This document shows positions 31,985 to 40,251 of a DNA stretch of 64,000 nt, one piece after another. The stretch lies in NCBI GenBank assembly GCA_910587625.1, contig CAJUMW010000005.1, forward strand, positions 1 through 64,000, given 5' to 3'. Every line of letters starts with the position of its first letter. Position 1 is the stretch's first letter. The position numbers and the translations under genes are program-made. The notes beneath the pieces were generated by a model. The model was not told where the DNA came from, made no database searches, and was given only the letters and a program-made list of their open reading frames with translations. The stretch comes from an uncultured Christensenellaceae bacterium (GTDB lineage Bacteria; Bacillota; Clostridia; Christensenellales; Borkfalkiaceae).

Positions 31985-34600
31985 ATGGAAAAGACCTACA
32001 GCCCCAAATCTTTTGAGGACAAGCTCTATAAAGAGTGGGAGGAGAGCGGTTGTTTCAAAGCCGTAAGAGACGACAGTAAAGTTCCGTTCACGGTTATGAT
32101 GCCGCCGCCCAACATTACGGGACAGTTGCATATGGGTCATGCAATGGACGAAACCTTGCAGGATTCTATCGTTCGTTTTAAAAGAATGCAGGGCTATTGC
32201 GCGCTTTGGCTTCCCGGTACCGACCACGCTTCCATTGCTACCGAAGTTAAAATAGTCGAGCAGATGAAGAGCGAAGGACTTACAAAAGAGCAGGTTGGCA
32301 GGGACGGTTTTTTGAAGCGCGCCTGGGCATGGAAGGATAAGTACGCCGGCAGAATAGTCGAACAGCTCAAAAAGTTGGGTTCTTCCTGCGATTGGTCGAG
32401 GCTTACCTTTACTATGGACGAAAAATGCTCGAAAGCCGTAAGGGAAGTTTTTGTTAATTTATACAATAAAAAGCTTATTTACAGGGGCAGCCGCATAATA
32501 AATTGGTGCCCTTGCTGTAAAACTGCGCTCTCCGACGCCGAAGTCGAGTATTCCGAAGAGAACGGAAACTTCTGGCATATAAATTATCCCGTAGAGGGGG
32601 AAAACGTCGCTTTGGAGGTTGCTACGACCCGTCCCGAAACAATGTTCGGAGACACGGCTGTGGCAGTCAACCCCGAGGATAAAAGGTATAAACATTTAAT
32701 AGGTAAAAATGTAATTTTGCCCGTGATAGACAAGGCTATACCCATAGTGGGGGATAAACACGCTGATATGGAGTTCGGCACGGGCTGCGTAAAAATAACG
32801 CCTGCGCACGACCCCAACGATTTCGAAGTAGGTCTGCGCCATAACTTGCCCGTAGTGCGCGTAATGAATGACGACGGAACAATGAATTCGCTTGCAGGCC
32901 GCTTTGAGGGGCTTGACAGATACGAGTGCAGAAAGCAGCTTGTCGAGCAGCTAAAAACAAGCGGTGCGCTTGTGAAAATCGTTCCGCATTCTCACAACGT
33001 CGGACACTGCTACAGGTGCGGCGCAACGGTCGAGCCGATAGTTTCAAAACAGTGGTTTGTAAAAATGCAAAAGCTTGCCCGTCCGGCAATAGACGCGGTC
33101 ACGGATAAGAAAATTACCTTTGTGCCCGAACGCTTTGCAAAGACGTATTATAATTGGATGGAAAACGTAAAGGATTGGTGTATTTCCCGTCAGCTTTGGT
33201 GGGGACACCGTATCCCCGTTTGGTACTGTAAGGACTGCGGAAAAGAGATTTGCGCAAAGGTAGACCCCCATATATGCCCCGATTGCGGCTCAATCAACCT
33301 CAGTCAGGACGAAGATGTTCTCGATACATGGTTCTCTTCCGCGCTATGGCCTTTCTCCACCTTGGGCTTCCCCGACGACACCTCCGATTTGGAATATTTC
33401 TACCCCGGCGACGTGCTTGTCACGGGATATGACATAATATTTTTCTGGGTTGCGAGAATGATTTTTTCGGGACTCGAACATATGCGTAAAGTCCCCTTCC
33501 GCGACGTGCTTATTCACGGGCTTGTGCGCGACGAAAAGGGCAGAAAGATGTCAAAGAGTCTCGGCAACGGCGTAGACCCCCTTGTAGTCATAGATAAATA
33601 CGGTGCGGACAGTTTGCGCTTCTCGCTGCTGCAGGGCGTGGCCCCGGGAAACGATACGCGCTACTCCGACGCGAAGGTCGAGGCTTGCCGCAACTTTATG
33701 AACAAAATATGGAACGCAAGCCGATTTGTAATTATGAGTGCGGAGGGGCATAAGGTAAAGAGTTTGGAAGAAGTCAAGCTCTCCCATGCCGACAAATGGA
33801 TTATCGCAAGGTTGCAGTCGGCAATACGCGACGTCACGCTTACCCTCAACAAATTCGAGTTCGGCATTGCCTGCCAGATAATGTACGACTTTATGTGGTC
33901 GGATTTCTGCGATTGGTATATCGAGCTTGTAAAGCCTGCGTTAAAGTCGGACGACTCCGCAAAGCGCGACGGCGCGTTGGCTGTACTTGTGTACGTTCTC
34001 GACAACGCGTTGAAGCTTTTGCACCCCTTTATTCCGTTTATTACAGATGAAATTTACCGCAATCTGCCCGGAACTCAGGGCACGATTATGACAAAGGAAT
34101 TCCCCAGATACAATTCGCGCCGCGCCTATAAAAAGGACGCTGTAAGCTTCGGCGGAATAATGGAAATTATCAAGGCGGTGCGTGCGGCAAAGACGGAACT
34201 CGACTGTCCTCCTTCGCGTAAAGTCAGCCTGTATATAGTCACGGAAAACAGGCGTCAAATATCGTCAAATCAAGAAAGTATTTTGAAACTTGCCGGCGCA
34301 AAGGAAATCAATTTTATATCTTCCGCGGCGGAGGCTGGGGAAAAGACTGTGACAAAAGTACTCGGCATAGGCACTATATTTATTCCCATGGGAGAACTTG
34401 TCGATATAGAGAAGGAAAAGGCAAGACTCGAGGGGGAGCTTGAGCGTATTATGGACGAAATTCGCCGTGCGGACGGCAAGCTCAACAACCAGGGCTTTGT
34501 TGCAAAAGCTCCCAAAAAATTGGTGGACGACGAGCGGGAAAAATTAAATAAATACATCGAAATGCGCGAAAAAGTTATAAATCAGCTCAAAAATTTATAA
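31985..34600 (+). CDS. valS: Valyl-tRNA synthetase
   Basis: Class I synthetase that charges tRNA-Val and edits threonine. Motif 1 is PPPNITGQLHMGHA (about 40-53, HMGH as the HIGH motif) and the second is GRKMSKSLGN (about 519-528). An editing domain lies between with TTRPETMFGDTAV. A C-terminal coiled-coil arm begins near 800. 871 aa is normal. AAGGAGAGG precedes the ATG. The leader is only about 35 nt and holds no T-box. Confidence 0.97.
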   Translation: MEKTYSPKSFEDKLYKEWEESGCFKAVRDDSKVPFTVMMPPPNITGQLHMGHAMDETLQDSIVRFKRMQGYCALWLPGTDHASIATEVKIVEQMKSEGLTKEQVGRDGFLKRAWAWKDKYAGRIVEQLKKLGSSCDWSRLTFTMDEKCSKAVREVFVNLYNKKLIYRGSRIINWCPCCKTALSDAEVEYSEENGNFWHINYPVEGENVALEVATTRPETMFGDTAVAVNPEDKRYKHLIGKNVILPVIDKAIPIVGDKHADMEFGTGCVKITPAHDPNDFEVGLRHNLPVVRVMNDDGTMNSLAGRFEGLDRYECRKQLVEQLKTSGALVKIVPHSHNVGHCYRCGATVEPIVSKQWFVKMQKLARPAIDAVTDKKITFVPERFAKTYYNWMENVKDWCISRQLWWGHRIPVWYCKDCGKEICAKVDPHICPDCGSINLSQDEDVLDTWFSSALWPFSTLGFPDDTSDLEYFYPGDVLVTGYDIIFFWVARMIFSGLEHMRKVPFRDVLIHGLVRDEKGRKMSKSLGNGVDPLVVIDKYGADSLRFSLLQGVAPGNDTRYSDAKVEACRNFMNKIWNASRFVIMSAEGHKVKSLEEVKLSHADKWIIARLQSAIRDVTLTLNKFEFGIACQIMYDFMWSDFCDWYIELVKPALKSDDSAKRDGALAVLVYVLDNALKLLHPFIPFITDEIYRNLPGTQGTIMTKEFPRYNSRRAYKKDAVSFGGIMEIIKAVRAAKTELDCPPSRKVSLYIVTENRRQISSNQESILKLAGAKEINFISSAAEAGEKTVTKVLGIGTIFIPMGELVDIEKEKARLEGELERIMDEIRRADGKLNNQGFVAKAPKKLVDDEREKLNKYIEMREKVINQLKNL

Positions 34601-34608
34601 GGTAAACT

Positions 34609-35937
34609 ATGTCGAAAAAATCCAAAAAAATTTCAAGCGCCGCAAAAAGACACCCCAAGTTATTTATTACGCTGGTAATTTTGCTTGTAATAGTAATTGC
34701 CGCATTAGCAATCTTCTGGTGCGTGCGCCCCGATATCTTTCATAAATATCTCGGGTTCGGGGACCATACTTTCAGCGAGTGGGTCGTTGAAACGGACGCC
34801 GACTGCGGCAACGACGGACTAAAAAAGCGTGAATGCACCGTCTGTAAAGATATAGAGGAACAGCCTATCAAGGCAACGGGCAACCATAATTTTATTGACG
34901 GAGTTTGCGGTGTCTGCGGCAAGCCCGAAAATACATCGGGAAGTCAAGAAGAGGTTGTAAACAGCGACCTTTCGATTCACTTTTTAGAGCTGGGCAACAG
35001 GGAAACGGGGGACTGCACATTAATAAAATGCGGCGATACCGAAGTTTTAATAGACGCAGGTTCGCGACAAAACAGCGCGGCAACTATTAAGCAATACGTC
35101 GATACATACTGCACAGACGGGGTGTTAGAATACGTCATAGCAACTCACGCGCATCAGGACCATATCGCAGGTTTTGTGGGAAACTCCAAAAACGGTTCTC
35201 GCACGGGTATTTTATATCAATACAAGGTGGAAACGCTTATAACATTTGCAGGCACTAACTCCACTACGCAGATTTATAAAAATTTTCTTTCCGCTGTAGA
35301 TTATGCAAAATCGCAGGGAACAACTGTCTATACGGCAAAACAGTGCTGGTATCAGACCGACGGCGCGCAGCGGCAGTACTTTCTTGACGACGACAAACGC
35401 GTTTCTTTGAATATTCTTTATCAAAAATATTACGACCAAAGTACCAAGGACGAAAACGATTATTCCGTCTGCACTCTCTTAACTCAGAATACGGACAACA
35501 ATATATACAACTATCTGTTCACCGGCGATTTGGAGGAAGAAGGGGAAAGCAGCCTTGTCGACAGTAATAACCTTCCCCAAGTAGAGCTGTTCAAGGGCGG
35601 ACATCACGGCAGCTATACTGCTTCCACTATAAAACTTTTGAATGTCATTAAGCCTAAAAATGTTGCGGTATGTTGCTGTTGCGGTACAACCGAGTACACG
35701 TCCAACCCTCAAAACACATTCCCGGCGCAGGCGTTTATAGACAGAGTTGCGCTCTTTACCGAAAATATTTATTGCACAACTTTGATTGTCGATTACGACG
35801 CTAACAATTTTACTTCTATGAACGGAAACATTGTGTTCTATACCAAAAGCGGTGTTTTAAAACTGTATTGCAGCAATAATGACGTAATTTTAAAAGACAC
35901 CGAGTGGTTTAAGCAAAACCGCGTTTGGAGAAATTGA
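34609..35937 (+). CDS. Membrane-anchored metallo-beta-lactamase-fold protein (ComEC-like hydrolase domain)
   Basis: 442 aa. A basic N-terminus and one helix (about 16-40) anchor it facing out. Residues about 50-105 form a small cysteine module (CTVCKD ... CGVCG) common in clostridial surface proteins. The remainder is an MBL fold like the C-terminal part of ComEC: IDAGS, ATHAHQDHIAGF (metal ligands HxHxDH, about 184-190), TGDLEEEGE and HHGSYTAS. ComEC-type domains act on nucleic acid or phosphodiesters, but this is not a DNA channel. It follows valS by 8 nt. Function unknown. Confidence 0.85.
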   Translation: MSKKSKKISSAAKRHPKLFITLVILLVIVIAALAIFWCVRPDIFHKYLGFGDHTFSEWVVETDADCGNDGLKKRECTVCKDIEEQPIKATGNHNFIDGVCGVCGKPENTSGSQEEVVNSDLSIHFLELGNRETGDCTLIKCGDTEVLIDAGSRQNSAATIKQYVDTYCTDGVLEYVIATHAHQDHIAGFVGNSKNGSRTGILYQYKVETLITFAGTNSTTQIYKNFLSAVDYAKSQGTTVYTAKQCWYQTDGAQRQYFLDDDKRVSLNILYQKYYDQSTKDENDYSVCTLLTQNTDNNIYNYLFTGDLEEEGESSLVDSNNLPQVELFKGGHHGSYTASTIKLLNVIKPKNVAVCCCCGTTEYTSNPQNTFPAQAFIDRVALFTENIYCTTLIVDYDANNFTSMNGNIVFYTKSGVLKLYCSNNDVILKDTEWFKQNRVWRN

Positions 35938-35952
35938 GGTATAAAATGAAAT

Positions 35953-35972
35953 AGGTCGGATTTCTCCGACCT
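35953..35972. terminator. Short hairpin between convergent genes
   Basis: AGGTCGGA-TTTC-TCCGACCT. No real T-run on the plus strand and only a weak T-rich tail on the minus strand, so an inefficient terminator at best. Confidence 0.45.
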
Positions 35973-35990
35973 GAATACTGTATTTATAAA

Positions 35991-36146
35991 CTATTTATTA
36001 CGCTTTGTTAATAGATATATTAATTCGAAGGAAATTAATCCGCCCAATAAGCAGACTGCAAGCAGGGACGGATTTTTTTCTATAATTGTAACCACAATGC
36101 CAAAGCATGTGATAATAAAGGTCAATAAATAAAAAATAATTTTCAT
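35991..36146 (-). CDS. 51-aa two-helix membrane protein behind an FMN riboswitch
   Basis: Not a family I recognise. The peptide has two hydrophobic helices (residues about 3-22, IIFYLLTFIITCFGIVVTII, and 28-46, LLAVCLLGGLISFELIYLL) joined by a short EKNPS turn, with positive charges at both ends (Lys2; Lys48, Arg49, Lys51). That predicts a hairpin with both ends inside the cell. AGGA lies about 12 nt before the ATG. It is the only gene between a complete FMN riboswitch plus terminator and the convergent metallo-beta-lactamase-fold gene. It is far smaller than RibU (about 190 aa) or any riboflavin enzyme. Confidence 0.7.
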   Translation of the reverse strand: MKIIFYLLTFIITCFGIVVTIIEKNPSLLAVCLLGGLISFELIYLLTKRNK

Positions 36147-36191
36147 TTTTCTTAATTTTCCTAATTATAAAATTAATTAAATTTCTTTAAG

Positions 36192-36214
36192 AAAAAAACG
36201 CCCAAAAAGGGCGT
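36192..36214 (-). terminator. Terminator of the FMN riboswitch expression platform
   Basis: On the minus strand ACGCCC-TTTTT-GGGCGT followed by seven T, directly after the aptamer and before the 51-aa gene. It implies control by premature termination. Confidence 0.9.
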
Positions 36215-36227
36215 AGTAATTTTACAG

Positions 36228-36355
36228 TATTCTTCATTCATCCGGACTCTACCGTCGGTATAGGAATCGCACCTATTCGGGAACTTTCGTTCTTCTCAGA
36301 CTACTCTAAAAGAGATTACTGCCGGTAAGGAATTTCACCTTGCCCCAAAGAAATT
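36228..36355 (-). promoter_or_regulatory. FMN riboswitch (RFN element)
   Basis: The minus strand carries the conserved aptamer pieces in order: TTTGGGGCAAGGTGAAATTC, CCTTACCGGCAGTA, a P4 hairpin GAAC-GAAA-GTTC, AGGTGCGATTCC, TATACCGACGGTA and AGTCCGGATG, closed by P1 (TTCTT with AAGAA). All the strongly conserved FMN-contacting blocks are present. FMN binding normally turns the downstream gene off. Here the regulated gene is a 51-aa membrane protein. Confidence 0.95.
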
Positions 36356-36368
36356 TAATTGTATAAGT

Positions 36369-36397
36369 ATTATAACTATAATATTCATTGATGTCAA
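36369..36397 (-). promoter_or_regulatory. Consensus promoter of the FMN-riboswitch transcript
   Basis: On the minus strand TTGACA (36392-36397), a 17-nt spacer, TATAAT (36369-36374): a perfect match to both consensus boxes, with the expected start about 7 nt before the aptamer. Confidence 0.88.
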
Positions 36398-36453
36398 TAT
36401 TTTTTTAAAAATTAATGGAAATTATTTACAAATTTTTGACGTAACATAAAGTT

Positions 36454-36482
36454 AAACGGTGCGGAAAAACCGCGCCGTTTTT
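36454..36482 (+). terminator. Plus-strand terminator between the riboswitch and dapF
   Basis: AAACGGTGCGG-AAAAA-CCGCGCCGTTT (11 bp, one G-U pair) ending in five T. No plus-strand gene lies just upstream, so it would end read-through RNA from the metallo-beta-lactamase-fold gene, RNA that is antisense to the small gene and riboswitch. Confidence 0.75.
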
Positions 36483-36483
36483 A

Positions 36484-36512
36484 TTGCAAAATATGCACAC
36501 TTGCACTATAAT
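36484..36512 (+). promoter_or_regulatory. Sigma-A promoter directly in front of dapF
   Basis: TTGCAA (36484-36489), a 17-nt spacer, TATAAT (36507-36512). The ATG at 36519 lies 6 nt after the -10 box, at the expected transcription start. Confidence 0.8.
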
Positions 36513-36518
36513 AAATGT

Positions 36519-37358
36519 ATGAAGTTTTATAAAATGCACGGTATAGGCAACGACTATATCTATTTCGATTGTTTTAAAAACCAAATAAGCAATCCCGAAC
36601 AGCTTTCAAAAAAGCTTTCCGACAGACATTTCTATATCGGCGGCGACGGCGTCATTTTGCTATGCCCGTCGGAAATTGCCGACTGTAAAATGCGTATGTT
36701 CAATGCCGACGGCTCCGAGGGCAAAATGTGCGGCAACGGAATAAGGTGCGTCGGCAAGCTGGCTCGCGACTTGGGCTATGTAGACGGAGATAAGTGCACG
36801 GTTGAAACGCTTTCGGGTATAAAAACATTGCATTTCGATTTTGACGAAAAGGGGAAAGTCGCAAGCGCGAAAGTCGATATGGGAAGGGCTGAATTGGACG
36901 GCGCAAAAATCCCGTCTGTTTTCAGCGGCAAAGTTATTTCAAAGCCCTTGTCTGTCGAAGGAAGGGAGTATAACGTTACGCTTGTTTCTATGGGCAATCC
37001 GCACTGCGTTGTTTTTGCCGACCCCGACGGGCTTGACTTGGAGCAAATAGGCAAAAAGTTTGAAAACCACGCGGCGTTTCCAGAGAGGATAAATACCGAG
37101 TTTGTAAAGGTGATAGCGCGCAACGAGTTAAAAATGCGCGTATGGGAGCGCGGAAGCGGAGAAACGCTTGCCTGCGGCACAGGCGCGTGCGCTGTTGCGG
37201 TTGCAGCCGTTTTAAACGGTTTTTGCGACAAGGGCAAAGAGATACTCGTCCATCTTTTAGGCGGCGATTTGAAAATAGTCTACACCGACGAGCGTGTAAC
37301 AATGACGGGCGGCGCAACCCTATCATTTGTGGGAGACGTCGAGTTGACTGCGCTTTAA
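36519..37358 (+). CDS. dapF: Diaminopimelate epimerase
   Basis: Converts LL- to meso-diaminopimelate for peptidoglycan and lysine. Both active-site cysteines are present: MCGNGIRC (about residues 69-76) and ACGTGACA (about 214-221). 279 aa. The start at 36519 opens the conserved MKFYKMHGIGNDYI; the earlier frame start at 36459 lies upstream of the promoter. No ribosome site, so probably a leaderless message. dapL, which supplies its substrate, is 1.7 kb downstream. Confidence 0.95.
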   Translation: MKFYKMHGIGNDYIYFDCFKNQISNPEQLSKKLSDRHFYIGGDGVILLCPSEIADCKMRMFNADGSEGKMCGNGIRCVGKLARDLGYVDGDKCTVETLSGIKTLHFDFDEKGKVASAKVDMGRAELDGAKIPSVFSGKVISKPLSVEGREYNVTLVSMGNPHCVVFADPDGLDLEQIGKKFENHAAFPERINTEFVKVIARNELKMRVWERGSGETLACGTGACAVAVAAVLNGFCDKGKEILVHLLGGDLKIVYTDERVTMTGGATLSFVGDVELTAL

Positions 37359-37383
37359 ATTTATTATTTAATAATAATAATTC

Positions 37384-37412
37384 TTGCAATTAATTATCGG
37401 CTGTGATATAAT
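37384..37412 (+). promoter_or_regulatory. Sigma-A promoter of pyrG
   Basis: TTGCAA (37384-37389), a 17-nt spacer, TATAAT (37407-37412). A CGGAG site precedes the ATG at 37442. The start lacks the initial G-run used for CTP-sensitive attenuation of pyrG in Bacillus. Confidence 0.78.
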
Positions 37413-37441
37413 AAAAAGGATTTAATACTCGGAGAAGAAAT

Positions 37442-39043
37442 ATGACGAAGTATATATTTGTAACGGGCGGAGTAGTGTCCGGTTTGGGCAAGGGAATAAC
37501 GGCGGCGTCGCTTGGCAGACTGTTGAAATGCAGGGGCTATAAAGTAGCTTCTCAAAAGCTTGACCCATATATAAATATTGACCCCGGCACAATGAGCCCT
37601 TTCCAGCACGGAGAGGTGTTTGTAACCGACGACGGCGCTGAAACCGACCTCGATCTCGGTCACTACGAGCGTTTTATCGATGAAAACTTAAATAAGTACT
37701 CCAACCTTACCACAGGTAAGGTCTATTGGAACGTTCTTCATAAAGAGCGCAACGGAGAATACCTCGGACAGACTATTCAGGTAATTCCTCACGTTACAAA
37801 CGAAATTAAAACCTTTATCTACAACGTCGGCAAAACTTCGAGTGCAGACGTCGTAATAACAGAAATCGGCGGCACGATAGGAGATATCGAAAGTCAGCCA
37901 TTTATCGAAGCAATAAGGCAGGTCGCGCGTGAAGTCGGCAGGGACAACTGCTGTTTTATTCACGTTACGCTTGTGCCGTATATCTCGGGTTCTGAAGAGT
38001 TCAAGTCGAAACCCACCCAGCATTCCGTCAAGGAATTGCAGGGAATGGGTATAAATCCCGATATTATTATTGCTCGTGTCGACGCGCCTATGCCCTCTGA
38101 CGTAAGGGCTAAAATTGCAATGTTTTGCAACGTCGAGCCCGAGTGCTGTATCGAAAATATGACTATGCCCGTGCTCTACGAATGCCCCATAATGCTTGAA
38201 GAAAGCAGGTTTTCCGAGATAGTCTGCAAAAGGCTGAAACTCGACCCCAGAGTTATCGATTTGACCGAGTGGAACAAAATGCTCGGCAGAATTGCCGCGC
38301 GTGACAAGACTGTTAAAATAGCGCTCTGCGGAAAATACGTTCAACTTCACGACGCATATCTTTCGGTTGCCGAAGCTCTCGCTCACGCAGGGTATGAAAA
38401 CGCGGCAAAGGTAGATATCAAATGGGTCGATACCGAGGAAATCAACGAAAGCAATCTTGCCAAAATATTTAAGGGAATGGACGGAATTTTAGTTCCCGGC
38501 GGCTTCGGCACTCGCGGAGTAGAGGGCAAAATTCTTGCCGCAAAATATGCGAGGGAAAATAATATTCCATATCTCGGCATATGTTTAGGTATGCAGACGG
38601 CGGTAATCGAGTTTGCAAGAAACGTTCTCGGCTATAAGGACGCGCATTCCTCCGAGTTCGACCCCCAATCCGAGCATTGCGTAATCGATTTAATGCCCGA
38701 TCAGCACGGCGTAAAAATGGGCGGAACAATGCGTTTGGGCGCATATCCTTGCAAGGTGCTCGGGAATAAAATGAAAGAAGCTTATAAAGAGGAGAATATT
38801 TCCGAGCGTCACCGTCACAGATACGAGTTTAATAACGAATTCCGTGAGCAAATCGAAAATGCCGGTATGGTAATAGGCGGCACATCTCCCGACGGCAAGC
38901 TGGTGGAAGCGGTTGAAATTCCCAAAAACGACTTCTATGTCGGCGTGCAGTTCCATCCCGAGTTCAAATCCCGCCCCCAAAGTGCGCACCCTATATTCCG
39001 CGAGTTTATAGCGCACGCTGTAAAATATATGAAGAAAAAGTAA
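37442..39043 (+). CDS. pyrG: CTP synthase
   Basis: Makes CTP from UTP with ATP and glutamine. The N-terminal synthetase domain opens TKYIFVTGGVVSGLGKG. The glutamine amidotransferase domain carries the nucleophile Cys in YLGICLGMQ (about residues 377-385) and HPEFKSRP near the C-terminus. 533 aa is the standard length. Linked to dapL with a 7-nt gap. Confidence 0.97.
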   Translation: MTKYIFVTGGVVSGLGKGITAASLGRLLKCRGYKVASQKLDPYINIDPGTMSPFQHGEVFVTDDGAETDLDLGHYERFIDENLNKYSNLTTGKVYWNVLHKERNGEYLGQTIQVIPHVTNEIKTFIYNVGKTSSADVVITEIGGTIGDIESQPFIEAIRQVAREVGRDNCCFIHVTLVPYISGSEEFKSKPTQHSVKELQGMGINPDIIIARVDAPMPSDVRAKIAMFCNVEPECCIENMTMPVLYECPIMLEESRFSEIVCKRLKLDPRVIDLTEWNKMLGRIAARDKTVKIALCGKYVQLHDAYLSVAEALAHAGYENAAKVDIKWVDTEEINESNLAKIFKGMDGILVPGGFGTRGVEGKILAAKYARENNIPYLGICLGMQTAVIEFARNVLGYKDAHSSEFDPQSEHCVIDLMPDQHGVKMGGTMRLGAYPCKVLGNKMKEAYKEENISERHRHRYEFNNEFREQIENAGMVIGGTSPDGKLVEAVEIPKNDFYVGVQFHPEFKSRPQSAHPIFREFIAHAVKYMKKK

Positions 39044-39050
39044 TTTGTCT

Positions 39051-40235
39051 ATGAATTTCAATACTAATTTTAACGATATAGAAAATAACTATCTGTTTGC
39101 CGAAGTCGCTTTAAGAGTTAAGGCTTATTCCGAAAAGAACCCCGATAAAAAGGTGTTGAAGCTTGGTATCGGCGACGTAACTTTGCCGCTTGTTCCTGCG
39201 GTAATAGACGCACTGCATAAGGCGGTCGACGAAATGTCAAAGCAGGAAAGTTTCAAAGGCTACGGCCCTTACGAGGGTTACGACTTTTTAAGAACTCAAA
39301 TTTTAAACTATTATAACAATTTCGGCGTAAAGCTCGATTTGGACGAAATTTTCGTTTCCGACGGCGCCAAGTCCGACCTCGGCAATATCCTCGATATTTT
39401 TTCAAAGGATAACGTCGTGCTCGTTCCCGACCCCGTATATCCCGTATATGTCGATACAAACCTTATGGCTGGGCGCAAGATAATTTACGCAAACGCAACA
39501 AGCGAAAACGGCTTTTTGCCTATGCCGGATTACTCGGTAAATGCCGATATTATTTATATCTGCTCTCCCAATAATCCCACGGGCGCGGCTTACACCAAAG
39601 CTCAGTTAAAGCAGTGGGTTGACTACGCCAATGCAAAAAACGCGATAATTTTGTACGACGCGGCTTACGAGTGCTTTATTGAGGATAGTAACCTTGCCCG
39701 TTCCGTGTTTGAAATAAAGGGCGCGGAAACTTGCGCAATCGAGTTTTGTTCGCTCTCAAAAATTGCAGGGTTTACGGGTACGCGTTGCGGCTATACGGTT
39801 ATACCTCACACCCTCGAGCGCGACAACTTAAACGCTAATAAAACGTGGCTTAGAAGGCAGTCGACAAAATTCAACGGCGTGCCCTATATTGTGCAAAAGG
39901 GCGCGGCGGCGGTATTTTCTGAGGAAGGTATGCAACAAATTAAACAAAATTTGGCATACTACAAGCATAACGCAAAAATAATTTCCGACTGTCTTGACGA
40001 CTGCGGCGTATGGTACACGGGCGGAAAAAATTCCCCCTATGTATGGTTTAAGTGTCCCGACGGTATGTCAAGTTGGCAATTTTTCGACTACCTGTTGGAA
40101 AACTGTCAGGTGGTTGGCACTCCCGGTTCGGGGTTCGGTAAAAACGGAGAGGGCTTTTTCCGCCTTACCGCGTTTGGAAGTGAAGAGGTAACAAAAGAGG
40201 CGGCGGCACGCCTTGAAAAACTTTTAAAAAGATAA
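39051..40235 (+). CDS. dapL: LL-diaminopimelate aminotransferase
   Basis: PLP enzyme that makes LL-diaminopimelate from tetrahydrodipicolinate in one step, bypassing the acylated DapC/E route. The N-terminus NNYLFAEVALRV and LKLGIGDVTLPL, the CSPNNPTGAAY segment, and the PLP lysine in SLSKIAGFTGTRCGY (about residue 239) fit DapL. 394 aa. The ATG at 39051 is preferred over TTG at 39045. Together with dapF it completes meso-DAP synthesis. Confidence 0.93.
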   Translation: MNFNTNFNDIENNYLFAEVALRVKAYSEKNPDKKVLKLGIGDVTLPLVPAVIDALHKAVDEMSKQESFKGYGPYEGYDFLRTQILNYYNNFGVKLDLDEIFVSDGAKSDLGNILDIFSKDNVVLVPDPVYPVYVDTNLMAGRKIIYANATSENGFLPMPDYSVNADIIYICSPNNPTGAAYTKAQLKQWVDYANAKNAIILYDAAYECFIEDSNLARSVFEIKGAETCAIEFCSLSKIAGFTGTRCGYTVIPHTLERDNLNANKTWLRRQSTKFNGVPYIVQKGAAAVFSEEGMQQIKQNLAYYKHNAKIISDCLDDCGVWYTGGKNSPYVWFKCPDGMSSWQFFDYLLENCQVVGTPGSGFGKNGEGFFRLTAFGSEEVTKEAAARLEKLLKR

Positions 40236-40251
40236 ATAGAGCAGGTTTACG

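Noticed and set aside
37413..37441. G-run reiterative-transcription attenuator of pyrG
   Set aside because: The predicted start has an A-rich sequence and no GGGCTC or terminator before the ATG.
37688..38386. 232-codon open frame antisense to pyrG
   Set aside because: Pure shadow of a conserved gene; no ribosome site, promoter or family resemblance.
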